A stretch of DNA of 64,000 nt from Scardovia wiggsiae (GTDB lineage Bacteria > Actinomycetota > Actinomycetes > Actinomycetales > Bifidobacteriaceae): positions 1,426,001 to 1,490,000 of the forward strand of contig NZ_CP157350.1 in the NCBI RefSeq assembly GCF_051045985.1, written 5' to 3'. The position numbers and the translations under genes were made by a program. Positions 54,397-63,288 of this stretch are shown here, in pieces; positions within the stretch are counted from its first letter, which is position 1; every line of letters starts with the position of its first letter. The notes below the pieces were generated by a model. The model was given only the letters and a program-made list of their open reading frames with translations, was not told the DNA's origin and made no database searches.

Positions 54397-55089
54397 ATGG
54401 ATACAGAAGGCTTTGCACAGGCGGCAAGGGACCGGCACCTGGTCCGCAAATACACAGATGCCGCACTGCCTGATGACATTATCAGCAAACTGAGCGCCCG
54501 GGCAGATGCGAATAACGCGGCATATAGCCTGGCTATCAAGCTGATGGCCAATGACGGGCATGGGATCCCCGCTGTCGTCAAGATCTTCCGTGCACAAGGG
54601 GTGAAAAACTACTTTATCCTTGCCGGCGATGACGCGCCCGACCTCGGCGAGCGCCTGGGGTACTCCGCTGCTGATCTTATGCTGTATGCACAGACTTTGG
54701 GGCTGAATTCCTGGTACATAGGCGCCACGTACAATCACGGTGTATCGCGGTATGTTAATGGGAAGAAGGCCATCGGCATAGTCGTCGTGGGCTACGGGCA
54801 GACAGCAGGAGTCCCGCATAAGTCCAAGAGCGCATCCGAGATCTCGAAGTACGAAGGCTCTGCGAGTGGTAAAGGCAGCCAGACCGCTGCGCCGGAATGG
54901 TTCACGAAAGGCGTTGAGATGGCGCTGCTCGCACCGACTGCACTTAACAGGCAGGATTTCTTCATCACAGGGGAAGGCAATACGGTACATATCAAGGCTG
55001 CCAACACCCCCTATTCGGGCGCGAACCTGGGCCTGGTCAGGTATCATTTCGAGCTGGGCGCCGGAAAAGGCAATTTCGAGTGGGCATAG
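54397..55089 (+). CDS. Nitroreductase-family protein
   Basis: A 230-residue FMN-dependent nitroreductase-like protein, of the kind found in actinobacteria and Firmicutes (putative TM nitroreductase style). The RHLVRKYTDAALPDD opening matches the family RRSVRxF motif that binds FMN phosphate; GYSAADLMLYAQTLGLNSWY near residue 88 and GVEMALLAPTALNRQDFFIT near 170 are further family elements. ATG 54397 is preceded by AAAGGAGG. It stands alone. The substrate cannot be read from sequence; roles in flavin-linked redox or drug activation are possible. Confidence 0.85.
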   Translation: MDTEGFAQAARDRHLVRKYTDAALPDDIISKLSARADANNAAYSLAIKLMANDGHGIPAVVKIFRAQGVKNYFILAGDDAPDLGERLGYSAADLMLYAQTLGLNSWYIGATYNHGVSRYVNGKKAIGIVVVGYGQTAGVPHKSKSASEISKYEGSASGKGSQTAAPEWFTKGVEMALLAPTALNRQDFFITGEGNTVHIKAANTPYSGANLGLVRYHFELGAGKGNFEWA

Positions 55090-55226
55090 CTAAAAACCAG
55101 GCCCGCCCGGGCGCATAAACGCAACGGTCGGGATCAGGCGAAATAGCCGGAGCTTGGCAATACAACAATAAATATGTAAAACAGCTAAAAGCCAGACTGA
55201 GAGGCCTCTCCGAACTGGCGGCAATC

Positions 55227-55490
55227 TTAGTAGTGGTCTTTAACAGATAGGATACATAATCTGTGATCCACTATCATGTAGATAATACGGTTGGCGAAAT
55301 CGATCCGGCGAGACCACGTCCCCTGCAGATCGCCTCTCAAAGGTTCCGGCTTGCCAATCCCGCCAAAAGGCTGTCTTACTATATCTTTGACAAGCATATT
55401 AATGCGTTTTACGGTTTTCTTATCCTGCGTTTGCCAGTACAGATAGTCCTGCCATGCATCTTCAGTCCACTCAATATTCACAACGCACAC
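55227..55490 (-). CDS. yoeB: YoeB-type toxin
   Basis: An 87-residue toxin of the RelE/YoeB superfamily, a ribosome-dependent mRNA endonuclease. It matches the YoeB pattern throughout: IEWTEDAWQDYLYWQTQDKK at the N-terminus, KPEPLRGDLQGTWSRRI in the middle (catalytic Glu and Arg region) and a C-terminal His-Tyr (SVKDHY). Start is GTG 55490, or GTG three codons later. It follows the antitoxin gene by 29 bp in the same operon. Confidence 0.93.
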   Translation of the reverse strand: MCVVNIEWTEDAWQDYLYWQTQDKKTVKRINMLVKDIVRQPFGGIGKPEPLRGDLQGTWSRRIDFANRIIYMIVDHRLCILSVKDHY

Positions 55491-55519
55491 TCACGCTGCT
55501 GCACTTGCTATGGACCACC

Positions 55520-55780
55520 CTATTCACCCATCAAACTATGGTGTTCGGTTTTCCCTTGGCGTACACTGTCCAAACCACGGGAAATCTTAGAATACAAGTA
55601 CTTGTTTTGATAAATGCGCAAAGTTTCCATCAATGAGTCATAATCATCTGCCCCCATAACGATTATATTCTCATCCGGATCCTGATTAGTCACTAAAATC
55701 GTATCAGCATCATCGTTAACTTTGCGCATATACGATTTTAACTCTTTCCGAAAATTGCTGTAAGCCACTGCCTGGACCAT
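55520..55780 (-). CDS. yefM: YefM-type antitoxin
   Basis: An 86-residue Phd/YefM antitoxin. The N-terminal dimer and DNA-binding part has AVAYSNFRKELKSYMRKVND and ILVTNQDPDENIIVMGADDYDS, matching the family core; the C-terminal third wraps YoeB. ATG 55780 is preceded by AAAGGATAG. Antitoxin first, toxin second, is the normal order. A TGTACA-centred palindrome lies 30 bp upstream and is probably its own operator. Confidence 0.93.
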   Translation of the reverse strand: MVQAVAYSNFRKELKSYMRKVNDDADTILVTNQDPDENIIVMGADDYDSLMETLRIYQNKYLYSKISRGLDSVRQGKTEHHSLMGE

Positions 55781-55809
55781 AAAATGCTATCCTTTCTTTT
55801 TTGTACCGG

Positions 55810-55830
55810 ATATTGTACAATATATATTGT
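55810..55830 (-). promoter_or_regulatory. YefM operator, overlapping palindromes
   Basis: ATATTGTACAATAT (55810-55823) and ACAATATATATTGT (55817-55830) are each perfect 14-bp palindromes sharing 7 bp. The core TGTACA is the known recognition core of E. coli YefM, so autoregulation of the toxin-antitoxin pair is likely. Confidence 0.7.
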
Positions 55831-55890
55831 CCGAAAGCAACCCGGATCAAGATTTATGCTGTTTTATGCTGTTTCATGGTGCCGGGCAGT

Positions 55891-56178
55891 TTACCGCGTA
55901 CTGCTGCGGACGATAACCGAGGAAGGCGTGGTGAGGAGCTTCGGTTCAGCGGCATCACCCTGGATGCGTCCCAGAATGCAGCCAACCGCCGTGGGGGCGG
56001 TCCAGTCAAGGCGTGAATCCATTGTAGTGAGAGGGATCTGAAGGTATGCCGATTCCTCGATGTTGTCAAAACCGATCACCTGGACGTCATCAGGGACGCG
56101 CAGACCAGAAGCGCGCAAAACAGACAGCGCGCCGATAGCCAGCTGGTCATTCAGCGCAACAATACTGATGTGGTTTGG
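55891..56178 (-). pseudogene. C-terminal fragment of a LacI-family regulator
   Basis: Encodes only the last ~95 residues of a LacI regulator: the stretch around VALNDQLAIGALSVL, PDDVQVIGFDN and LTTMDSRLDWT matches the effector domain's end. The frame breaks at about 56178, where the IS3-family remnant begins, so the HTH and most of the effector domain are lost. It is an actinobacterial-looking host gene disrupted by the insertion. Confidence 0.85.
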
Positions 56179-56189
56179 TTTTTGTTTTT

Positions 56190-57313
56190 AGTGAATTCTT
56201 GCTTTATGTGGGTGAAAGGATATATGAGGACCATGAGTCACGGAATATGGTATTTCTGAAGAGTTCAAGGTACGTGTGGTAGAGTTTCTTGAAGAGGCAG
56301 GCCATAACGCCGGGTCTGAGTCAGAAGCAGTAAAGATAGTAGCCTCTTGGTTAGCAATAGTTCAGGAGACACTACGCCGGTGGAGTAAAAGCCAGGACGG
56401 GCTTGCTGTACCGTCTGTGTCTGCCCGGCAAGCCCAGGACGAGGTTAAAAGGCTTGCGTAGACAGAATCGAGAGTTGAAGCGTGCGAATGAGATTGTGCA
56501 GACGGCGTCAGCTTTTCTGCGTTCTCTAGGCTCGACCAGAACGGGCGTTAAAAATACAGTTCATAGACGCGTACGCGTCACGGTTTGGTATCGAGCCTAT
56601 CTGCACAGTATTATCTGCGAGTCTTCCTGGTGGGTTTATCACTGCCCGCGCTTACTATCAAGCCAAGAAGCGTAGCGTGTCACTGATGCGAGGACGCCAT
56701 GAAGCGCGTGCACGAGATATTTGAGAGATGTGATGCTGATGAGTATATGCGCGCTTGAGGGGCACACGGACAGTATTTCATGAACTAGTCAACCAGGGGT
56801 GGATAGTGGGTACAGACCAGGTAGCTCGCGTGATGCGCGACCTTGGTATCCAGGGTGTGCGTGGGGGTAAACACCCTATCACCCACGACAAGTGTGAAAG
56901 GAACAGGAGGCAGGCCTGATCTTGTGAACCGTGATTTCACGGCGTATGCACCTCACCGGCTGCACGTGACGGAAATTCACGTATGTCAGACTCACATCTG
57001 GGGTTTTCGCGTATAGACGTGTTTGTTACACACGTGTTGTCTCGTCGTATTATGATAATACCATGACAGAAAGTGTTCATAGCGCGTATAAAGCCGAGCT
57101 TATCCGTATACACAGCCCGTTCCAGACAGTAAAAGCATTGGAACAAGCAACACTACAATGGGTTTCATGGCCGAATACGAAACGCTTGCACAAGGCACTG
57201 GGATATAAAACACCAGCCCAAGTCAAGCAAGAATCCTACCAAAAACAAAAAACAAGTAAACTAACAATAACAGCATGAACAAAAAACAATCCATATCAAT
57301 GTATTGTTTTTGT
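56190..57313 (+). mobile_element. Decayed IS3-family insertion sequence
   Basis: OrfA remnant: EEFKVRVVEFLEEAGHN near 56255-56310, stopping at 56459. OrfB remnants are in other frames: RQNRELKRANEIVQTASAFL near 56460; a central piece with VNRDFTAYAPHRLHVTEIH (56921-56980, where the first catalytic Asp of the DDE site has become Glu); and a C-terminal piece at 57063-57278 (KAELIRIHSPFQTVKALEQ, NTKRLHKALGYKTP). Several frameshifts make it inactive. The left end (56170-56195) interrupts the LacI fragment. The right end includes a hairpin (57282-57290 with 57303-57311). Terminal inverted repeats are only weakly visible (TGGTTTTTGTTTTTA at left, CCAAAAACAAAAAAC near 57238). Confidence 0.8.
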
Positions 57314-57339
57314 TAAACAAGAAAGAATGAGGTAACGAT

Positions 57340-58095
57340 ATGAATAAAACAGAATTACTGTTACAAAGACTAGATGAGATTGGTCAGTCTCTAAAAGATT
57401 CGAACCAAGCACTAGCTTTGCTGGCACTTGGTTCTTGCGGAACAGAAAGAGAACGATTGGATCAGTACTCAGATTTAGACTTCTTTGTTATTGTAAAAGA
57501 TGGCTACAAGCAGACCTATATCCAAGACCTAACCTGGTTAAGTAAGCTAGAACCAATTGCATTTCACTACCAAAATACAGTGGACGGACATAAAGTTCTA
57601 TTTGAAGATGATGTTTTTTGTGAATTTGCTGTCTTTGAAGCTCATGAACTAGTAAACATTCCCTTCTCTGAAGGCAAGATTATCTGGAAGGAGGTCGGTT
57701 TTGATGAAACAATCTGTCAGCCACAAAGACTGCCATCAAAAGAAAATAGAGACCGTGAATGGCTGTTGGGAGAAATTTCATGTAATCTATATTTAGGGCT
57801 AGGTCGCTATCAGCGAGGCGAAAAATTAGCTGCTTATGATTTGATCCAAAACAGATCCGTCAAGCTTTGGACTGAACTAATCAGTTTGGAAACAACTTCT
57901 AAATCTAATTTTATAGATATCTTTAATACCAACAGACGATTTGAAGAAGGTTATCCAAAGGAAGCCAAGCAATTGCCTCACTTTTTGCAAGGTTACGAAC
58001 GCATTTCTGAGTCTGCTCAAGCGCTCCTAGAATATCTGGATAAACACTATTCTCTTAACCCATTTATAAAAGAAAAAATTCGTAATTTATTATAA
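57340..58095 (+). CDS. Nucleotidyltransferase-fold protein, foreign origin
   Basis: A 251-residue protein with the nucleotidyltransferase motif GSCGTERERLDQYSDLDFFV (about residues 32-51): the GSx.. and D-x-D metal-binding pair is present. Such proteins include aminoglycoside and lincosamide nucleotidyltransferases, but I cannot tie this one to a named resistance gene. The codon use and low GC content are strikingly different from the actinobacterial neighbours and look like a streptococcus-related Firmicute. ATG 57340 is preceded by GAATGAGG. It lies right after the IS3 remnant, fitting mobilisation with it. Possible function: antibiotic inactivation or an unrelated small-molecule or RNA nucleotidylation. 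Confidence 0.8.
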   Translation: MNKTELLLQRLDEIGQSLKDSNQALALLALGSCGTERERLDQYSDLDFFVIVKDGYKQTYIQDLTWLSKLEPIAFHYQNTVDGHKVLFEDDVFCEFAVFEAHELVNIPFSEGKIIWKEVGFDETICQPQRLPSKENRDREWLLGEISCNLYLGLGRYQRGEKLAAYDLIQNRSVKLWTELISLETTSKSNFIDIFNTNRRFEEGYPKEAKQLPHFLQGYERISESAQALLEYLDKHYSLNPFIKEKIRNLL

Positions 58096-58273
58096 AAAAG
58101 ACGAAACCGGCAGGTACAGAAAGGGAAGTGCGAGCTAATTCATCGCAAAAACGCAGGATCCGCCCTGCAAAAGCCTTGTACGATATCTTAGGTTCCGTCA
58201 TTTTCTATATTGTACCGCGCAAACACATAGGCAATACCGCTAAACAAGAGCGGCTTGCTGCTCGTTAGGAGCC

Positions 58274-59551
58274 CTAAGGCAGGGCAATATCCCGCTGCCG
58301 GCAGTACTCCACAAGCGACTGAGGATACACCATACGCGCGGTAGCCTGCAGCTCGGCAATACTGCGGGCTCCCAAGAGGGTAAAGATACGGGAAATATGG
58401 GAATTCCAGACTTCAATAAACTGTGTAAGCCGGGCCACAGCATCATCGCTGACTGATATTCCGATTCCGCTATCCCCGCTGGAACCGGAGAGCGTACCGC
58501 CACCTTGTACCGTACTCAGGAAAGCCCCCGACAGCCCAACCGTCTGAGCGCCTAAAGCCAGGTACTTCACTGCGTCAAGCGGATTCCGCACACCGCCGGA
58601 AGCAATAATATCCATACCGTCAACGCTCCGTGCCTCTACAAGCGAGCGCAATGCGGATATCCCCCATCCCTGAAGGTATGAGAAACCCTGACCGAAACAG
58701 TAAGTACCTGCGCAGCCGCTATCATCTGTATTTTCACAACTTTTACCGGCTGCATCCGCAAGGCTTCCTTTTGCCGCCTCACGGATACGGGCATCCTCTA
58801 TCCTGATAAAATTAGTCCCGCCCTTGCCTGCGACATCAACGTACCGGACGCCCGCTTCATGCAGGGCAGCAACAGTTTCCCTGCCCATACCGAAACCGAC
58901 TTCCTTAACGATCACAGGGACGGGGACCTTTCGCTCGTCCATTGCCGCCGTGATCTCACGGATATTGCCCAGCCAGCCCCGGAAATCGCGCGACCCCTCG
59001 GGCATCACTATCTCCTGCGCAGCGTTCACATGTATTTGCAGCGCCTGTGCGCCAACAGCATCTACAACAAGCTGGGCTGACTCAGCTGTATGCTCAGCAC
59101 CCAGATTAGCAATAAACTTTGCCCGGGGATTCGCCTCGCGCAGTTCACTATAGTAATCGCGGACTTCAGGCTTCTTGACCAGGATGCTCATTGACCCCAG
59201 TGCCATAGCTATCCCTGTCCTGGAAGCAGCCTGAGCCAGTGCCATATTGATTTTATTCGTTGCCTCCGTACCGCCGGTCATGGCATTGATAAAAAACGGG
59301 GACGGCTGTGCAATGCCGGCAACACAGGTATTGATGTCAACCTCGTCAATAGATGTTTCAGGAAGCGCGCGATGGATGAATTCGCATCCATCAAGTTCCC
59401 TGTAGACTTCCTTCTGGTACCCGGCAGGGTATTCCCGCGCAAATTTCTGTGCAAGGCGGATATGGTCATCTTTACGGCTTGAGATAGTTGCCCGGTCATC
59501 CACGATACCGCCCGCCTCAGTATCAGCCTCTTCAAGATCATCCATTGCCAT
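58274..59551 (-). CDS. fni: Isopentenyl-diphosphate isomerase, type 2
   Basis: An FMN-dependent enzyme interconverting isopentenyl and dimethylallyl diphosphate at the end of the mevalonate pathway. Motifs: SSRKDDHIRL near residue 25, FFINAMTGGTEATNKIN, ALQIHVNAAQE, VIVKEVGFGMG, DVAGKGGTNFI and ASGGVRNPLDAVKYLALGA. It is longer than usual (about 425 against 340-350) because of an insertion after GTNFIRIEDARI (low-complexity Ser/Ala/Gly/Asp/Cys, about residues 270-295) and a second one near the C-terminus (GGGTLSGSSGDSGIGISVS). The start chosen is ATG 59551 with GAAAGG upstream; 59575 is an alternative. Its natural upstream neighbour mvaK2 has been separated by foreign DNA. Confidence 0.93.
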   Translation of the reverse strand: MAMDDLEEADTEAGGIVDDRATISSRKDDHIRLAQKFAREYPAGYQKEVYRELDGCEFIHRALPETSIDEVDINTCVAGIAQPSPFFINAMTGGTEATNKINMALAQAASRTGIAMALGSMSILVKKPEVRDYYSELREANPRAKFIANLGAEHTAESAQLVVDAVGAQALQIHVNAAQEIVMPEGSRDFRGWLGNIREITAAMDERKVPVPVIVKEVGFGMGRETVAALHEAGVRYVDVAGKGGTNFIRIEDARIREAAKGSLADAAGKSCENTDDSGCAGTYCFGQGFSYLQGWGISALRSLVEARSVDGMDIIASGGVRNPLDAVKYLALGAQTVGLSGAFLSTVQGGGTLSGSSGDSGIGISVSDDAVARLTQFIEVWNSHISRIFTLLGARSIAELQATARMVYPQSLVEYCRQRDIALP

Positions 59552-59701
59552 AAAGCCTTTCGCCTTCCTGCCCATGCTATCCGCACGCCATTACATGTAT
59601 TGCCGCTGCACCTATTGTACACATACAACAGCAATACCCATGAAGCTGGAGGGTCTCAGGTGGCTGCAAATATCAGCAGCCCCTTGCTACCCGTCCACAC
59701 A

Positions 59702-59899
59702 CTATCTGTTGTGATACCTACTGAACCGCTTAACAGCAAACCCCAGTACAGCAAAAACGGCAAGAAGGGCTGAGGTTTGGATAACAGCAATTGCCCCGGT
59801 ACCTGTACGCGAAAGGCTGTCCCGCCCCATGCTGTCCCTGCCTTCAGCTGCCCACGCCCGGGCACATTGTTTTTCAGCCTTACGGTATCTGCGTTCCAT
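59702..59899 (-). CDS. Small single-pass membrane protein, possibly truncated
   Basis: A 65-residue frame with a basic N-terminus (MERRYRKAEKQCARAWAAEG) and one membrane helix (about residues 36-57). It has host-like base composition. It ends next to the junction with foreign DNA at about 59905, so its 5' part could have been cut off. No family recognised. Confidence 0.4.
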   Translation of the reverse strand: MERRYRKAEKQCARAWAAEGRDSMGRDSLSRTGTGAIAVIQTSALLAVFAVLGFAVKRFSRYHNR

Positions 59900-59910
59900 A
59901 GTCTTATACG

Positions 59911-60078
59911 TTGATTCAGCAAGAGTTGGCAGATAAGATTAGTGCCCGACAAGAGACCGTTCTCCACTTGGAGAATAATCGATATAACCCATCGATTAAA
60001 ATAGTACTCAAAATCGTTCGTGTCCTTGACATGCCCGTTGAAGATATTTTTCGCTTAAATGAGGAGGTATCATCGTGA
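59911..60078 (+). pseudogene. XRE-family HTH regulator, N-terminal truncation
   Basis: Reads LIQQELADKISARQETVLHL and on to IFRLNEEVSS, an XRE helix-turn-helix missing roughly its first dozen residues, including the start. AT-rich, Firmicute-like. Its stop overlaps the next gene's GTG start (GTGA), as in the common XRE plus membrane-protein pairs of streptococci. The fragment marks the left boundary of the foreign segment. Confidence 0.8.
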
Positions 60079-60674
60079 GAGATTTTATTAAACTAGAAGA
60101 GTTTGGTACAAAGGCTCAAAGTATTGCACCGATTGGCATTGTCATGTCATTCTTTACCTTAATTTATGCCATCTGGTTTGGTTTTGCTTGGGGATTAGCT
60201 GGCTGGCTGATATTTATCATGCTTGCGATATTCTGCATGTTCATTGTCAAAATGAGCATAGACAATATTCAGCATTCTAAAAAGTTTCATGCTGTCTCAA
60301 CAGATGATTCACGAGCGATAGAGAAAAAGATGAAGATACTTTCAATTATCAGTTATTCTAGTCTATGGTTGGCTGTCATCATTTTGGCACTACTAGGCAA
60401 GGTAAAATTCATAATGCCAATCGTCACTTTGATTATCGGTATTCATTTTCTTCCTCAGGCAAGTATTATGAGTCGAAAAATTGACTATTTTATCGCACCG
60501 ATTCCCATTACCTTTGCTTTTATCTCTATTTGGCTGGCTTTCACCTCAGACTTAAACTGGCAAACTCTTTACGCCATTTCAGGTATTGGTGGTTCAATTG
60601 CAACAATCAGCTATGCTGTCTATATGATTGTTAGTTATAAGAAATTGGTTCAAAAATATCAAGTAGACTATTAA
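60075..60674 (+). CDS. Firmicute-like polytopic membrane protein
   Basis: A 199-residue protein with about six membrane helices and no catalytic motif visible; function unknown. AT-rich codon use matches the other streptococcus-like pieces. Start GTG 60075 overlaps the stop of the truncated XRE gene, and GAGGAGG precedes it. In streptococci such proteins lie behind an XRE regulator and may form a regulatory pair. Here the regulator is destroyed. Confidence 0.75.
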   Translation: MRDFIKLEEFGTKAQSIAPIGIVMSFFTLIYAIWFGFAWGLAGWLIFIMLAIFCMFIVKMSIDNIQHSKKFHAVSTDDSRAIEKKMKILSIISYSSLWLAVIILALLGKVKFIMPIVTLIIGIHFLPQASIMSRKIDYFIAPIPITFAFISIWLAFTSDLNWQTLYAISGIGGSIATISYAVYMIVSYKKLVQKYQVDY

Positions 60675-60763
60675 ACGTTTGTACCATTTTTTCAAACCCC
60701 AATGATCACCCACCATTACACTCGTTAAAACAGACAGTTTATCCACTAAACGAGGAGGTATAA

Positions 60764-60955
60764 GTGGTGAAAACTTAAATCTGTATTTACTGTGGTGCTG
60801 ATCAATTTATTGTTAAGCAACAATTAAAAAGCTACGCAGGTTTAGTAAAAGAAGAGGCAAAATTCATTTCAGGAGGCATTGCTCTCTACCACGAAATCTG
60901 CAAAAACTATGGCACAGTCCATAGAAGTTTTATGAAAGATGTTAAGAAGTTGTAA
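60764..60955 (+). pseudogene. Small CxxCG protein with early stop codon
   Basis: GAGGAGG precedes GTG 60764/60767, but the frame hits TAA (60776-60778) after three codons. Beyond it the same frame continues ICIYCGADQFIVKQQLKSYA and further to 60955, a small protein with a CxxC zinc-binding start and a later Cys. A single substitution (AAA to TAA) could account for the break. Likely part of the same foreign segment. Confidence 0.6.
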
Positions 60956-61172
60956 GTGACTTGTTTCACATCGTGATTGTTCCTGCACTCAAAAAAATCT
61001 ATGAACTCAACGTTTTTGCCCATCATAAAACCTGCTAAATTAGCTCATTGATTTTCAGTATCTGTTATTTTAAAACAAAAGAATATTCAGGAGTTATTCT
61101 CTACTAATAACTTACCAAGAATCGAAACCAACTCATAAATGAAGAAGATCAAGTAATGAAGCCAACCAGCAA

Positions 61173-61538
61173 ATGATATTTGTTCATAAGCTATTTGAGG
61201 GTGCAATCACAAATGAACTTAGACAGGATAACCCTTGTAATGGCTTACGTCGCTTACCGCAACAACATAAGGAAATGTCATATTACACATCTGAGCAGTT
61301 CAAGCAATTTGATGCACCGTTTACTAGGGAAGAATATCAATATCAGCTACCGTACCGTCTACTCATGTACACAGGTTTAAGGAATGGCAAGGGAAGAGAT
61401 TATATTTTCTTTACACTGATGAAGCGTTTAGGGTATAGCTCCATAAATACTACAATAAATGTGCACTCTCACTTATTTCCAACCCAACAAAAGAAATTGC
61501 TGATGCCTTTGATAATTTTTAACAATAAGGTAAATTAA
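61173..61538 (+). pseudogene. Internally deleted tyrosine integrase fragment
   Basis: N-terminal part with NPCNGLRRLPQQHKEMSYYT and TGLRNG (catalytic Arg) is joined directly to the C-terminal LGYSSINTTINVHSHLFPTQ, omitting about 100 residues including the HxxR box. The catalytic Tyr (usually NVYSHL) reads His here. It resembles integrases of streptococcal mobile elements and is inactive. More broken pieces may lie at 61040-61170. Confidence 0.82.
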
Positions 61539-61860
61539 AGCAATAAAAATTTACACATAGGAGCTAACCCCTTGCTACAAAAGGAACCGTAAAAAATCTT
61601 ATGATAAATTATGCACATACCATATGCGAGGATATCAATTCTACTCCTCTCGCCAGCCTCCCCACATTTTTTGATGTACATATGCCCGCTCAAATCTATA
61701 TTTATTAAGAGGGACCTGCAGCACCACAAAATACACAACCTCGCAGGATCTCGTGGCCCTATAGGCTACGCAAACCGAAAAGTCCAGCGGGCTGGGAGCT
61801 TCCTGCAGTACGGGGAAGGCAGATCCCGGCAGTACTTACTGCACGTTTCCCCTGTCCTGA
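61539..61860. other. Intergenic region after integrase fragment
   Basis: About 320 bp without a supported gene, AT-rich to about 61640 and then increasingly GC-rich toward mvaK2. The change in composition probably marks the right edge of the foreign DNA. No terminator is obvious. Confidence 0.5.
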
Positions 61861-63288
61861 TCAGCCGCGCATCACAGTAAAATCAGCAGGGGTTATCTCT
61901 GCAGCTTCCCAGCTTTCCTGCACGTCCTCAATAATATCCCGTGTAAGATCTGCCCCCGCTGCGATACCGCAATCACCACCCCCGGCGCCCGAAACTTTGC
62001 CGGCTAAACCGTAACGTTCCGCTATATCAATAAGTTCTTTCAGGGTATCTGTCTCGATTTTTATGCTGGTTTCCTGAGTGCTGGAAAGCCCTGCGCTGCC
62101 ATCACTGCTATAGTAATATTTTTCCACCGCATCTGACAGGCCATGCATCAGCTGCGAAGCATCAGAAATTGCTGCCAGGGCATGCTGTACATCGGCAGTA
62201 CGGAGGCCGGTGCAGCAGCGCGCAAAAATATCTGCACACTGGGCAACACCCCTGCAGTACTTCTCAAAGTCATCGGGGCACACCCGCTTATATGACCCCA
62301 CTGCCTCTACAAGCTCTGCCGAAGATGCAGGATCCCCCGTCCAGCCAATAATAAAAGTGATATTTTGTGAAATTGTCAGAGGCCGGATCTGAAGCTTCGA
62401 CCACTCTGAATTGAGTACGGCTGCAACCGGAAGATTCGCGTGGTCCTCCAGCCACTGCATATCGGGCCTGACATAATAAACCGGCCTACAGTATGAGCAG
62501 CAGGCAACATCGCCGTAAGACCCGTTGTCCCCCAAAGCAAGAAGGGCCAGCGCAGCCAACTTATAGACCACTAATCCGTTCACAAATGTTTCACGTGAAA
62601 CAGCGGGATACAGATCTGCATAAAACTCAAGGATACCTTTAATAACGCCAACAACAGCTGCCCCTGACGAGCCGAGGCCGTATTTCCGCCCGCTGTTTTT
62701 ATCGTCAAGCTGGGAATCAACAGCAATAGTGCACGGCTGCAGAGGGATACTTTTCTCGCTGAGGTACTCCAGCGCGACACAGGCTGCAGTTCCTACTTTC
62801 GCCATATGCCCCCGGTCGGTATGGGTGCGGATACTGCTGGAGACCTCTCCGTAAAATGAAGCGCCTTGGATAAACCTGTTTAGCGGGATCCGGCATTCCT
62901 CATCGGGAAATAATGACGACGAAATAACAGCCTCGGCGGATGCGTTGGCAGATGCAGAAAGGGTGTCACTTCCGCGGGCAAAAGCCTCGCTGCCCCCGCG
63001 AACAGAAGCATCAGCCATAGCATCGTCACGGCTATCCTCCCTGCCGTAGCTGGTTACAGTACAGCCTCTTACAGTAACTGTAAGGTACCGGTCCACGGGG
63101 GCAATAATGGCAGGATACCCGTCAACTACCGCATACTCCCCAAGGATGTACAGTTTGCCGGGAACTTTTACTGTCCGGGTATGGGTCGTATAAGAGGCCG
63201 TATCTGAAACCGAGCAGGAAGTATAAGGGCCGGCACCAATAGGAGCAGTGGCGGGCACACCGCCGATCCCAGCCTTATTATTTTCCAT
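61861..63288 (-). CDS. mvaK2: GHMP kinase, likely phosphomevalonate kinase
   Basis: A GHMP kinase converting phosphomevalonate to mevalonate diphosphate. Motifs: PGKLYILGEYAVVDGYPAII near residue 43, the PMK-type N-terminal signature; the ATP-binding loop GLGSSGAAVVGV; and SGAGGGDCGIA near the C-terminus. It is about 475 residues, longer than usual (360-370), because of an extended N-terminus and a low-complexity Ser/Ala/Asp/Arg insertion (about residues 77-110). The start chosen is ATG 63288 with GGAG eight bases upstream; it overlaps mvaD by 11 bp. Assigned mvaK2 rather than mvaK1 because of the LYILGEYAVVDGYPA pattern. Confidence 0.88.
   Translation of the reverse strand: MENNKAGIGGVPATAPIGAGPYTSCSVSDTASYTTHTRTVKVPGKLYILGEYAVVDGYPAIIAPVDRYLTVTVRGCTVTSYGREDSRDDAMADASVRGGSEAFARGSDTLSASANASAEAVISSSLFPDEECRIPLNRFIQGASFYGEVSSSIRTHTDRGHMAKVGTAACVALEYLSEKSIPLQPCTIAVDSQLDDKNSGRKYGLGSSGAAVVGVIKGILEFYADLYPAVSRETFVNGLVVYKLAALALLALGDNGSYGDVACCSYCRPVYYVRPDMQWLEDHANLPVAAVLNSEWSKLQIRPLTISQNITFIIGWTGDPASSAELVEAVGSYKRVCPDDFEKYCRGVAQCADIFARCCTGLRTADVQHALAAISDASQLMHGLSDAVEKYYYSSDGSAGLSSTQETSIKIETDTLKELIDIAERYGLAGKVSGAGGGDCGIAAGADLTRDIIEDVQESWEAAEITPADFTVMRG

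Noticed and set aside
57340..58095. Calling the nucleotidyltransferase a named lincosamide resistance gene
   Set aside because: Only the general motif is shared; the remainder does not match the lnu(A) or lnu(B) sequences as I remember them, so no gene symbol was given.
59680..61578. 11-bp direct repeat CCCCTTGCTAC at 59680-59690 and 61568-61578 as integration attachment sites
   Set aside because: The left copy lies about 220 bp outside the visible left edge of the foreign DNA, and 11 bp can occur by chance.
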